A model generated the notes under the pieces. That model was given only the letters and a program-made list of their open reading frames with translations, had not been told where the DNA came from and did no database searches. Made by a program: the position numbers and the translations under genes. From Anaerolineales bacterium (GTDB lineage: Bacteria; Chloroflexota; Anaerolineae; Anaerolineales; UBA4823), in the NCBI GenBank assembly GCA_016935755.1, contig JAFGQI010000021.1, positions 1 to 60,492 on the forward strand: DNA of 60,492 nucleotides. The letters are read 5' to 3'. Of the stretch, positions 17,682 through 25,736 are shown piece by piece; the stretch's first letter is position 1; each line of letters begins with the position of its first letter.

Positions 17682-18425
17682 TTACCCTCCCAATCCTTCC
17701 AGCAGTTCAATTGTAGCACGGGTCGCCAATCCCTGCTGCTCTTCCCGGGTGATATCCGCAGGCAAGTCGCCAGGTTGATCCCCATACCAGCCAAAGTAGG
17801 CATGATTACCTCCTGCAATAGCAACCCAACGCATGTATGCCGGCAGCAAGGCACGAGAAGCCTCGATTTTATCCGCTGTGGCGAGACCGTCTTTTGAGCC
17901 AAAAATGGATGCAACCTGGATATCTTGTCCGGAGAGATCATCACTGGAGGCAGGATAGGCGGCCCACAAAACCAACCCGGCAATCTTGTCCGGGTTTTTA
18001 TGAGCATAATTGGCTGCCATGGCTCCACCTAACGAATGACCACCAATTGCCCATTGCCGGATTTCGGGAAATGCAGCTATGATTTCATCTGCAATCCCGG
18101 GTGAAAAGACAGCCAGGTTGAGCGGCATGGGCGGAATCACCACCAGATAACCCTGGGCGGCGATTGCTCTGGCTGCGGGCGCGTAAGAGCGATAATCCAC
18201 TCGCCCGCCTGGATAGAAAATCAATCCGGTGGATGCTTCCTGGGCTGATGGTTGAAAAACAAGCCAGGGAGTGGTTTGCACAATAACCTGGTCATCGGAT
18301 GTAAGGGAAGCGATGCCCTCAGGCATAGGTCCAAGCGGAGTCTGGCTCCAGATGATAAAGCCAAACAGGCCGAACAAAAGCAGCAGCGGTAAAATCCACC
18401 AGGTTTTATTGATCAATTTTTTCAT
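17682..18425 (-). CDS. Alpha/beta hydrolase family protein, membrane-anchored
   Basis: 247 residues with an N-terminal hydrophobic segment (about 8-27) and an alpha/beta hydrolase core: GLIFYPGGRVDYRSYAP near the oxyanion position, nucleophile S131 in GGHSLGGAMA, an FGSKDGL acid region and the GGNHAYFG histidine. This resembles small alpha/beta hydrolases related to dienelactone hydrolase and is probably active outside the membrane. Its ATG overlaps the stop of the SDR gene (ATGA, 18422-18425), so translation is coupled to it. It is not closely similar to the next hydrolase in the operon. Substrate unknown. Confidence 0.82.
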   Translation of the reverse strand: MKKLINKTWWILPLLLLFGLFGFIIWSQTPLGPMPEGIASLTSDDQVIVQTTPWLVFQPSAQEASTGLIFYPGGRVDYRSYAPAARAIAAQGYLVVIPPMPLNLAVFSPGIADEIIAAFPEIRQWAIGGHSLGGAMAANYAHKNPDKIAGLVLWAAYPASSDDLSGQDIQVASIFGSKDGLATADKIEASRALLPAYMRWVAIAGGNHAYFGWYGDQPGDLPADITREEQQGLATRATIELLEGLGG

Positions 18426-19972
18426 TGAGAAATTTTCCCTTCACCAGTGGAGGTATGGACAGCAGCCTGCTCCCCAATTTCCTGTACCATGCCGGCAAAG
18501 ATATAAGCGTGGATGGGATAAAAAAGATACCAATACAGCAGGCCTGACAACCCTTTCGGTTCAAAGAAAGTGGTTTGAACCAGTCGCGTACCTCCTTTCT
18601 CGTCAGGGATGGACTCAAATTGTAGCCAGGCCTTTCCCGGCACTTTCATTTCTGCCCGCAAGCGGACCAGGCGATCGGGATTTACTGCTTCAACACGCCA
18701 AAAATCGACCGCGTCGCCAACGCGTAAATCATCGGGATGCCGGCGCCCACGTCGCATGCCTACTCCCCCTACCAGGCGGTCGACCACTCCTCGCAGTTTC
18801 CAGGCGAAGTTGAATGTCAGCCAACCTCTTGTGCCGCCCAACCCACTATAAGTTCGAAAGACTTGGGCAGGAGAGGTGGCAACCAATTTTTGACGTCTTT
18901 CGATGATCAGGCCCTGTTCTTGGGTGAGGATAACAGGCGGCAGATCTCCCTGGCTGCTGGCAAGGGCGTCTGACCAGATGGTGTCACCTTCACCGGCTTC
19001 GATTTTTTTTAGAGCATTCATGACAGAGGTTTCATAGTCGATTGGTTGGATATCCGGGAACAAACGTAGAGAGCTGTCAGAGCGAACGATGACTTCGTTG
19101 CGTAAGCCATCAATCAGCGGGCGGGCGACGGAGGCAGGTAAGGGAGTGACCAGGTGCACCCAATAGGATGACAGGCGAGGGGTGAGCACTGGAATGGGCA
19201 AGAGCACTCGCTTGAGCTTACGCGCCCTGGCATAACCCATCATCATGTCCCCATAGGTGAGTACATTTTTGCCGCCAATTTCGATAATCTTGCCGGTGGA
19301 TTCGGGTTGCTCCAAAGCAGCCAGGAGGTATTGTAAGACATCGTCGATGGAGATGGGCTGCGTTCGGGTGTACACCCAGCGCGGGCAAATCATAATGGGC
19401 ACTCGCTCAGTCAGGTAGCGAATCATTTCAAAGGATATGCTGCCAGAGCCAACGATCACTGCGGCGCGAAACTCAGTCACTGGTATGCCCGATTGGCGTA
19501 GTGCATCCCCTGTCATCTGGCGAGAGCGTAAATGTTTCGATAACTCTGTCTCTGGATCTCCCAGTCCGCCCAGGTAGATGATGTTTTGGACGCCAGCCTC
19601 CTTTGCTGCCGCTCCAAAATGGCGTGCTGCTGTCAGGTCGCGTTCAAGAAAGTCAGTGCTGCTGCCCATACTGTGGATCAGGTAATAAGCCGCATATACA
19701 CCAGTCATGGCAGGAAGGATGGTTTCGGCTTTCATCACATCCCCCTGGAAAACCTCTACCTGATTTAACCATGCTCGTCCTTGCAGGCGCTGGGGATCAC
19801 GGACCAGCACACGGACCCGATATCCCTCGCTGAGTAATTGGGGGATCAGCCGCCCACCCACATATCCGGTTGCTCCAGTTACCAGGATAGATTTTTTCCC
19901 TGGTATGGCTGCAGGAGAGTTTTTTGTTCTTGGCGTCGGGTTGTTCATGATATCAATCGATTTTTCTTTCAT
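18422..19972 (-). CDS. NAD(P)-binding SDR protein with C-terminal DUF2867 domain
   Basis: 516 residues. The N-terminal half is an atypical short-chain dehydrogenase: the nucleotide loop VTGATGYVGGRLIPQL, RVLVRDPQR, and YLIHSMG in place of the classical YxxxK region. The C-terminal half (about 340-510) is the DUF2867 lipid-binding-like domain, with FWRVEAVNPDRLVRLRAEMK and a hydrophobic FYPIHAYIF end. The combination is widely found and unassigned biochemically. In other bacteria such genes often sit beside photolyase or carotenoid genes, which fits here. A downstream ATG (19948) is an equally plausible start. It opens the leftward operon ending in the peroxiredoxin and has the CarH-type repeats in its promoter. 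Confidence 0.85.
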   Translation of the reverse strand: MKEKSIDIMNNPTPRTKNSPAAIPGKKSILVTGATGYVGGRLIPQLLSEGYRVRVLVRDPQRLQGRAWLNQVEVFQGDVMKAETILPAMTGVYAAYYLIHSMGSSTDFLERDLTAARHFGAAAKEAGVQNIIYLGGLGDPETELSKHLRSRQMTGDALRQSGIPVTEFRAAVIVGSGSISFEMIRYLTERVPIMICPRWVYTRTQPISIDDVLQYLLAALEQPESTGKIIEIGGKNVLTYGDMMMGYARARKLKRVLLPIPVLTPRLSSYWVHLVTPLPASVARPLIDGLRNEVIVRSDSSLRLFPDIQPIDYETSVMNALKKIEAGEGDTIWSDALASSQGDLPPVILTQEQGLIIERRQKLVATSPAQVFRTYSGLGGTRGWLTFNFAWKLRGVVDRLVGGVGMRRGRRHPDDLRVGDAVDFWRVEAVNPDRLVRLRAEMKVPGKAWLQFESIPDEKGGTRLVQTTFFEPKGLSGLLYWYLFYPIHAYIFAGMVQEIGEQAAVHTSTGEGKISQ

Positions 19973-20090
19973 CCAGAAAAGATAACCACACTGGCAACTT
20001 GTTGTGTTTAATCATAGCAATTCCCAATTCAAAGACTTTGGTACTGCCACAAATCACAGCAAATTGATCTTGTAAAACAGGTATATTCAT
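19953..20090 (-). CDS. Possible leader small protein, 45 residues
   Basis: An open frame of 45 codons starts at an ATG (20090) about 10 bases after the expected transcription start of the CarH-type promoter and stops at 19953-19955, overlapping the first ATG of the SDR gene and ending 5 bases before its second ATG. GGAG lies 2 bases before the start, closer than ideal. The product begins MNIPVLQDQFAVICG and ends WLSFLDERKID. I do not recognise it. It may be a translated leader that couples to the SDR gene, a remnant, or chance. Confidence 0.3.
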   Translation of the reverse strand: MNIPVLQDQFAVICGSTKVFELGIAMIKHNKLPVWLSFLDERKID

Positions 20091-20106
20091 TGCTCCAACA
20101 AACGAT

Positions 20107-20146
20107 AGTATAACAGAATGTACATATATTGTCAATATATTGTATA
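20107..20146 (-). promoter_or_regulatory. Promoter with CarH/LitR-type direct-repeat operator (SDR operon)
   Basis: On the minus strand, TTGACA (20135-20130), a 17-bp spacer and TATACT (20112-20107) form a near-consensus promoter. Three head-to-tail 11-bp repeats overlap it: TATACAATATA (20146-20136), TTGACAATATA (20135-20125) and TGTACATTCTG (20124-20114), all TnnACA. The rest of the 305-bp gap between the SDR and GNAT genes holds only this promoter, the small leader frame and an AT-rich stretch. Confidence 0.72.
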
Positions 20147-20277
20147 TATTCAATCGGCTCGCTTTGGGTTGGGTTTTTGGGAATTGGGCTTGCCTACGCA
20201 GCACTTCAACCACATCCTATCGGGTGGTTACTCCCCCTGTATTATTTTTGCTGGGCGCGATGTCTCAATCAGTGGTT

Positions 20278-21405
20278 CTATATCTTGCGGTGAAACACCC
20301 GGTGGTTCTTGTATGCTTTGCCGCCCACGTTGATCAAGTCACTGCGCATCTGTACGGCAGTCTCAGCCACCTGGGTCATATCGGCATGCTCGAAGTGGTA
20401 TTCCTTGACCGTTTTTTCCATTTCAGAATACATCAGGGCATTGCCGCCGCGCCCCTGATATTCGGGCAGGATGCCGGTGCCGTTCAGGGCAACCCATTTT
20501 GTACGGCGCATTTCTAACATTAAGTCAATCAGACCGAACGGCAGCAAACGGCCTTTATTGCGCTGTAATGCGGCGGAGATATCCGCGAATCCGAACAGGA
20601 AGCCCACCGCATCCTCATTATGAGTGATAATTTTGATCAGCCGGGGATCGGCGATAGTCATGATATTGTCGACTACAAACTTAATTTCGCGGTCGGTGAG
20701 CGGGTAGTATTCCCAGTTGTTCACAAAAGCCTTATTGTAGGCCTGCCCGATGCGCGGCGAGTAGGAGACCAGATCCGCCTTGTCTTTGAAGCGTCTGACC
20801 GCCAGGGTGCCGCGCTGCTGGACTCGTTCGGCGATGCGGTGGACGCGTTCGGGCAGATTAAATTCTGCTGTGTTCATGTAGCAGGAGACAAAATCCACTT
20901 CTTTTTCAAAACCGAGGTTGGTGACCATGCGAGGGATATATGGATGGTTGTAATTCATCATCGTCATCATCTGGCGGTGTTCAAAGCCTTCGACAACGAT
21001 CCCATAGCCATCTAATGGGCCTAAACCCTTGGGCCCTATGACCGTGTCCAATCCACGGGCGCGCGACCATTCGAAAACAGCCTCGAATAAGGCGTTTGCC
21101 GTTTCCTGGTTATCCTCGCATTCAAAAAAGTAGAACTGAGCCTGCTTTGTGCCGTGATACTGGTTATAGCGGGTGTTTTCCAGGGCGGCAATGCGACCGA
21201 CATCTTTTCCATCCCGGACGGCAATGAAGAAATCGCCCGTGGAATGCTCATAAAACGGATGCTTGTTGGGGTTGAGCATATCGGTGACATCTTTCAGCAG
21301 GGGTGGAACCCATTGGGGTGTGTCGGTATAAAATTGAAAGGGCAAATGCACAAAGCGCTGAACCTGGGCTTTGTTCGCAGTATCGATCTTTTCAATTTTA
21401 AGCAT
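20278..21405 (-). CDS. GNAT-fold N-acetyltransferase-like protein
   Basis: 375 residues from the ATG at 21405, which has a GGAGG site; an upstream non-ATG start would add 23 residues but is unlikely. The protein resembles a family of two-lobed acyltransferase-like proteins of about 370-390 residues. Motifs seen are FFIAVRDGKDVGRIAALENTR, YNKAFVNNWEYYPL and, near the C-terminus, GTGILPEYQGRGGNALMYSEM, which is the acetyl-CoA pyrophosphate loop of GNAT enzymes (Q/RxxGxG/A). The acyl acceptor is unknown. It follows the HD-domain gene in the leftward block that begins at the epimerase. Confidence 0.75.
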   Translation of the reverse strand: MLKIEKIDTANKAQVQRFVHLPFQFYTDTPQWVPPLLKDVTDMLNPNKHPFYEHSTGDFFIAVRDGKDVGRIAALENTRYNQYHGTKQAQFYFFECEDNQETANALFEAVFEWSRARGLDTVIGPKGLGPLDGYGIVVEGFEHRQMMTMMNYNHPYIPRMVTNLGFEKEVDFVSCYMNTAEFNLPERVHRIAERVQQRGTLAVRRFKDKADLVSYSPRIGQAYNKAFVNNWEYYPLTDREIKFVVDNIMTIADPRLIKIITHNEDAVGFLFGFADISAALQRNKGRLLPFGLIDLMLEMRRTKWVALNGTGILPEYQGRGGNALMYSEMEKTVKEYHFEHADMTQVAETAVQMRSDLINVGGKAYKNHRVFHRKI

Positions 21406-21555
21406 GGTCGCCTCCGGGAGGAGAATAGGGAAAATGCCAGAGGAAATATGGTGATAGCCTGTGGTATTCCGCAAAAATCATAACACACAATTCCAGAATA
21501 GGGTTCGGAATTCACCTGGTCGTTCCTGATCGGGCTATCCAGTTTATGGGTGAAC

Positions 21556-22176
21556 TCACCAACCGAATGTATTTTCAACAACTCCAGGGAGCAGATGATA
21601 TATGGATATGCCAATCAGCGACTCAAAATGCTCTTTTGCTTTGAAAAATGCCTTCCAGCGGCTGAGGGTGTGGTCGTGCAGCCCATAGCGCATGACCACA
21701 TCCACCATCCTCTTTTCCATCAGGCAGTAGCCGTTGGGCAGCGCCAGGCAGTCGCACAGCTGGATCAATCGGTCGTAATCGTCGTATTCGATGTGGGCGA
21801 TGTAGTCGCGCACAAACTGCAGTTCATCATCGCTCCCATCCCAGTGCGTTGCGCCGATAATTTCGTCTTTATGCGGATAAGAATGAGTCAGGCAGATGCG
21901 GGCGGCGGCTTCGTAGCCCTCGTTCGAGAGATAACGATATCCATCCAGCACATGGCGCATATGCGTCTTCCCATAACGGCGTCCAATATCATGCAGCAGG
22001 CCCAGGATATAGGCCCGCTGGCTGTCCAGGTCTGGGTGGCGGGCGGCAATCGCCTGGGCGGCCTGGGCGACATAGCGCGAGTGCGGCTCCCAGGGGCCGG
22101 GGTTCAGTTGGGCCGCCTCACAGAGGTATTGTTCGGCCTGTTTCAGGTCGGGGAGTGAGTTGTTAGGGTCGCTCAA
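21556..22176 (-). CDS. HD-domain hydrolase
   Basis: 206 residues starting at a TTG (22176) with AGGAG upstream. The HD metal-binding motif is in AYILGLLHDIGRRYG, with H in PHSRYV before it and HSYP after, the usual order for HD phosphohydrolases. The segment DDYDRLIQLCDCLALPNGYCLMEKR supplies the late aspartate. Small stand-alone HD proteins act on nucleotides, phosphoesters or tRNA; no closer assignment is possible. The start lies 4 bp from the photolyase stop, so the pair is translationally linked. Confidence 0.78.
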   Translation of the reverse strand: MSDPNNSLPDLKQAEQYLCEAAQLNPGPWEPHSRYVAQAAQAIAARHPDLDSQRAYILGLLHDIGRRYGKTHMRHVLDGYRYLSNEGYEAAARICLTHSYPHKDEIIGATHWDGSDDELQFVRDYIAHIEYDDYDRLIQLCDCLALPNGYCLMEKRMVDVVMRYGLHDHTLSRWKAFFKAKEHFESLIGISIYHLLPGVVENTFGW

Positions 22177-22179
22177 AGA

Positions 22180-23610
22180 TTATGCTCCTGAAGATCCAGC
22201 CTGCCCATAGACGCGCAGCGCCCGGTCGCGTGCCCAGACATGCTTGATGATCGGGGCGGGATAATCTGTCCCGATCCAGCATTGACAGGATTTTTGCAGC
22301 TCCACGGGCATCTTCCAGGGTTCGTGGATGTATTCCGCTGGGACTCTTGCCAGTTCTGGCAGCCAGCGGCGGATAAAACTGCCCTGCGGGTCATGCCGCA
22401 TGCCCTGGGTCACCGGGTTGAAGATGCGGAAGTAAGGGGCGGCGTCGGTGCCGGTGCCAGCGGTCCACTGCCAGCCGCCGTTGTTGGAGGCCGGGTCGCC
22501 ATCGATCAGGTGCTGCATGAACCAGCGCTCGCCCCAGCGCCAATCCACCAGCAGATCCTTGGTGAGAAAGGAGGCCGCGATCATGCGCAGGCGGTTGTGC
22601 ATCCAGCCGGTCTGGGCCAGCTGGCGCATGGCAGCATCCACGATGGGATAGCCGGTGCGCCCTTCGCTCCAGACCTGGAATTGATCTGGATCATTGACCC
22701 ATTGGATATGCTGCATGCGGAAGTTCTGCCTGCGCACATGGGGATAATGGAACAGGATATAGAGATAAAATTCACGCCAGATCAGCTCATTCAGCCAGGT
22801 CTCCGCGCTCTGGCGCGCCTCTGCATCGGGAGCCAGCTGGATGGCATGCAGGGCGGCAGAGACGGCTGTCTTGGCTAAGAGCATGCCAAAGCGCAGGTAG
22901 GGGGACAGACCGGAGGTAGCCTCAAGGTCGGGACGGTTTCTCCCGGAGCTGTAGCCATACACAGGCGGGAGCGGTGAATCTGACCCTTCGCCGGGCAGAT
23001 AGACGAAGGCATCCAGACGCCGCAGCGCTTCTGCCTCGCCCGCCGGGAAAGAGGTCGTTTCTGGAGCGTCTGGCAGGGGCAGGGAGGGGAGGCCTGCCGG
23101 GGTGTGGATCGGGCTGGGGAGATGCGGGACGATCCCGGCCTGGGGCAGGTAAAAAGCTTTCCAGGCTCTGCTGAAGGGGGTAAATACGGTGTATGGGGAG
23201 CCGTTCGATTTCAGGATCGCCCCCAGAGGGTGCATGCTTGGCCCGCCCACCCAGTTGATGGGCAGTGATTGGGTAACCTTCTCGTCTCGCTGGCGAGCAT
23301 AGGGCGAGATATCTGGCTCAGCAAAGATCGCCTCAGCCTGGCATTCATCCATCAGCCCTTTCAGCTCTATCAGCGGATCACCCCGGCGCACCACCAGATA
23401 GCTGCCCTGGCGGCGCAGGTCTGCATCCAGCTGGCGCAGCCCTGCGTACAGGAAAGCCAGGCGTTTCTGGCCGACGTAGGAGGAGGCCAACAATTTCGGA
23501 TCCAGGATAAAAACAGGAATGACTTCTTGGGCTGCCTCCAGAGCGGTCAATAATGCCTGGTTATCCCGCAGACGCAGATCACGGCGAACCCACCAGATAG
23601 CTCGTGTCAT
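22180..23610 (-). CDS. phr: Deoxyribodipyrimidine photolyase (class I CPD-type)
   Basis: 476 residues from the ATG at 23610, which follows GGGGAGTG and overlaps the end of the upstream reductase. The antenna-binding N-terminal domain begins IWWVRRDLRLRDNQALL. The FAD-binding C-terminal half has TWLNELIWREFYLYILFHYP, the FAD and DNA-contact segment RTGYPIVDAAMRQLAQTGWMHNR, and SNNGGWQWTAGTGTDAAPYFRIFNP. It uses blue light to split cyclobutane pyrimidine dimers. Its place beneath a promoter bearing putative CarH repeats, with a photoreceptor gene next to the operon, gives a coherent light-protection set. A cryptochrome-like role cannot be ruled out but the DNA-repair motifs are intact. Confidence 0.93.
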   Translation of the reverse strand: MTRAIWWVRRDLRLRDNQALLTALEAAQEVIPVFILDPKLLASSYVGQKRLAFLYAGLRQLDADLRRQGSYLVVRRGDPLIELKGLMDECQAEAIFAEPDISPYARQRDEKVTQSLPINWVGGPSMHPLGAILKSNGSPYTVFTPFSRAWKAFYLPQAGIVPHLPSPIHTPAGLPSLPLPDAPETTSFPAGEAEALRRLDAFVYLPGEGSDSPLPPVYGYSSGRNRPDLEATSGLSPYLRFGMLLAKTAVSAALHAIQLAPDAEARQSAETWLNELIWREFYLYILFHYPHVRRQNFRMQHIQWVNDPDQFQVWSEGRTGYPIVDAAMRQLAQTGWMHNRLRMIAASFLTKDLLVDWRWGERWFMQHLIDGDPASNNGGWQWTAGTGTDAAPYFRIFNPVTQGMRHDPQGSFIRRWLPELARVPAEYIHEPWKMPVELQKSCQCWIGTDYPAPIIKHVWARDRALRVYGQAGSSGA

Positions 23611-23626
23611 TTTCACTCCCCAGCGC

Positions 23627-24598
23627 CTAATCGCCCACGATCCTGGCGCTGGTATCAACCAGCGCAGCGCTGAGCTCATCCAAAGCGGCTGCCTCCGTCT
23701 CGGTTAGCTGCCATCCCAGGGCGCCGGCATTTTCTTGCGCCTGGCGCACATTTTTTGCACCGGGGATGGGAACGGTGCCTTTTCCGATGCACCAGTTCAG
23801 CGCCACCTGCGAAGGAGATTTGCCATCATGCTCCCTGCCGATCTCCCGCATCTGCCGGATGAGGGGTTGGGTTTTCTCCAGGAAAGAGCGGCTGTAGCGG
23901 CGGCCGCGAATGCCTGGCATGGGTTTGTCCGGGGTATATTTACCGGTTAATGCGCCTTGGGCCAACGGGCTGTAAGCAATGAAAGTGATGCTAAGCTCCT
24001 GGCAGGCCTGCAGCAGCCCATTCAGCTCCCACTTGCGGTTGAGCAGATGGTATTCCATCTGGTTGGAAGCCAAAGGGATGCCGCGCTTTGCCAGGGTGGC
24101 ATAGGCGCGCCGCATTTGAGCTTCGTCATAGTTTGAAACACCGACTGCTTTGACCAGACCTTGCTCTACCGCATCTGCCAGCGCGTCGGCCCAGGTTTCC
24201 ACCGGCACGGGAGGCCAGGGCCAGTGGATCTGATACAGATCGACGCTGGTGATTTTCAGGCGCTCCAGGCTGTGTCGCAGCGCGCTGATCAAGCTTTTCT
24301 TCGACCAGCGCCAGGGAAGCGGCATGAACTTGGTGGCGACTACGACTGGCGCTTTAGCAGTTGGCAGCAAGCTGCCCAGGATGCGTTCTGAGCGGCCTCG
24401 GCCGTAGGCTTCCGCCGTATCAATAAAGGTGACTCCGGATTCGAGACTGACTTCAAAGGCTGCCCGGATGTCATCATCCTGGTAGCCGCGGCCGTAGTTC
24501 CACATCAGGCGATCTCCCCAAGCCCAGGCACCTAATCCCAACCGGGATATCCTGATCTCGGTTTTTCCCAGAGCAGTTGTTGAGGAAATATCAGCCAT
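23627..24598 (-). CDS. Aldo/keto reductase
   Basis: 323-residue NADPH-dependent aldo/keto reductase, full length. Tetrad positions are seen in FIDTAEAYGRG (D and Y), VATKFMPLP (K) and YQIHWPWPP (H). The C-terminal cofactor segment reads IPGAKNVRQAQENAGALGW. It belongs to the large Tas/YajO-like subgroup and differs clearly from the reductase at 1697-2551. It lies between the TIGR01777 epimerase and the photolyase, with a 41-bp gap on one side and an overlap with the photolyase ribosome site on the other. A place in the same transcript suggests reduction of photo-oxidation products, which is inference. Confidence 0.88.
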   Translation of the reverse strand: MADISSTTALGKTEIRISRLGLGAWAWGDRLMWNYGRGYQDDDIRAAFEVSLESGVTFIDTAEAYGRGRSERILGSLLPTAKAPVVVATKFMPLPWRWSKKSLISALRHSLERLKITSVDLYQIHWPWPPVPVETWADALADAVEQGLVKAVGVSNYDEAQMRRAYATLAKRGIPLASNQMEYHLLNRKWELNGLLQACQELSITFIAYSPLAQGALTGKYTPDKPMPGIRGRRYSRSFLEKTQPLIRQMREIGREHDGKSPSQVALNWCIGKGTVPIPGAKNVRQAQENAGALGWQLTETEAAALDELSAALVDTSARIVGD

Positions 24599-24638
24599 GA
24601 TAACCCCAGTAATTAATGATGATCCCGATTTTCATCTG

Positions 24639-25553
24639 CTAGCCTCTTAACACATCGCGCAGAGCTGCCTCAGCCTGGGGATATTGGAACTTGAAGCCCG
24701 CTTCGTTCAGCCGCGCCGGGATGACCCGCTGCCCTTCCAGCAAAACCGAGGACAACTCTCCAAATACCAGGCGCATGGCGAAGGCTGGTACGGGCATCAG
24801 GGCTGGGCGATGCATTGCCCGGCCAATGGCGCGGGAAAATTCAGCATTTGTTGCCGGGTACGGCGAGGTCAGGTTGAAGATACCTGCCAGGGCTGGGTTT
24901 TCAATCAGAAAGCGGATGCCGGCGACCGTATCTGCCAGGTGAATCCAGGAAAGATACTGCCGGCCGCTGCCAATTTTACCGCCCACGAACAATCGAAAAG
25001 GCAGCAGCATGCGCGGCAGCGCGCCGCCATGAAGAGACAGGGACACACCCATGCGAATGATCGCCCGGCGGACGCCCAGGCCCTCAACTCTGGCAGTGGC
25101 ATTTTCCCATTCGATGCACACCCGGCTGGAAAAATCTGCGCCAGGGGCGCCGGATTCGTCCACCAGCTCATCCTGACGCGGGCCGTAATATCCCACCCCA
25201 GAGGCCTGGATCACCACCTCGGGTTTTTGCCCGGCGCCATCTACAGCCTGGACGATCGCCTGCCCGGCATGCACCCGGCTGTCCCGGATGGCCTGTTTGC
25301 GGGCCTCCGTCCAACGCCCGGCAGCCAGGTTTTCGCCCGCCAGGTTCACGATTGCTTTAGCGCCATCCGCCAGGCTGCCCCAGCCTGCTGCGCTCTTGCC
25401 ATCCCAGCCGACCGCCCGCACCCCTTCAGGAAGCTTTTCCTTCTGTCTGTCTGGTTGGCGAGACAAGATGAAAACTTCGTAGCCGTTCTTTATCAGTTCG
25501 GTCGAAAGGGCGGCCCCAATCAACCCTGAACCACCTGGAATAATCACACGCAT
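24639..25553 (-). CDS. TIGR01777-family NAD(P)-dependent epimerase
   Basis: 304 residues, matching the TIGR01777/YfcH family throughout: IIPGGSGLIGAALSTELI, WDGKSAAGW, AIVNLAGENLAAGRW, RVHAGQAIVQAV, QASGVGYYGPRQDELVDES, SWIHLADTVAGIRFLIEN, NLTSPYPATNAEFSRAIGRAMHRPA and the C-terminal VFGELSSVLLEGQRVIPARL. This extended short-chain-dehydrogenase family is common and its reaction is not established. It is the first gene of the leftward block, 60 bp beyond a strong TTGACG/TATAAT promoter that carries the CarH-type direct repeats, and is divergent from the B12-binding regulator. A GAGG site precedes the ATG. Confidence 0.88.
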   Translation of the reverse strand: MRVIIPGGSGLIGAALSTELIKNGYEVFILSRQPDRQKEKLPEGVRAVGWDGKSAAGWGSLADGAKAIVNLAGENLAAGRWTEARKQAIRDSRVHAGQAIVQAVDGAGQKPEVVIQASGVGYYGPRQDELVDESGAPGADFSSRVCIEWENATARVEGLGVRRAIIRMGVSLSLHGGALPRMLLPFRLFVGGKIGSGRQYLSWIHLADTVAGIRFLIENPALAGIFNLTSPYPATNAEFSRAIGRAMHRPALMPVPAFAMRLVFGELSSVLLEGQRVIPARLNEAGFKFQYPQAEAALRDVLRG

Positions 25554-25612
25554 AGGATGACCTCACTTTCTCGAAGACATGTTGATCGCTTTGGTTTTTG
25601 GTTGTGCGTCCT

Positions 25613-25663
25613 ATTATAGCTGTATTGGGCCGGTTCGTCAATATATTGTATAGAATATGTATA
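25613..25663 (-). promoter_or_regulatory. Promoter with CarH/LitR-type direct-repeat operator (epimerase-photolyase operon)
   Basis: On the minus strand, TTGACG (25641-25636), a 17-bp spacer and TATAAT (25618-25613). Three tandem 11-bp repeats run into the -35 box: TATACATATTC (25663-25653), TATACAATATA (25652-25642) and TTGACGAACCG (25641-25631). Sixteen bases here (25637-25652) are identical to 20131-20146 in the SDR promoter. Confidence 0.72.
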
Positions 25664-25669
25664 AATATC

Positions 25670-25698
25670 TTGACAAAATATAGACTTATTGTTAAAAT
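25670..25698 (+). promoter_or_regulatory. Promoter of the B12-binding regulator gene
   Basis: TTGACA at 25670-25675, a 17-bp spacer and TAAAAT at 25693-25698, about 40 bp before the ATG. The -35 lies 7 bp from the divergent repeats, and TTGACAAAATA followed by TAGACTTATTG gives two looser copies of the same 11-bp unit on this strand, so autoregulation is likely. Confidence 0.65.
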
Positions 25699-25736
25699 AT
25701 TATTGTTAGAATGTGAACAAAAGATGGAGTGATTAG

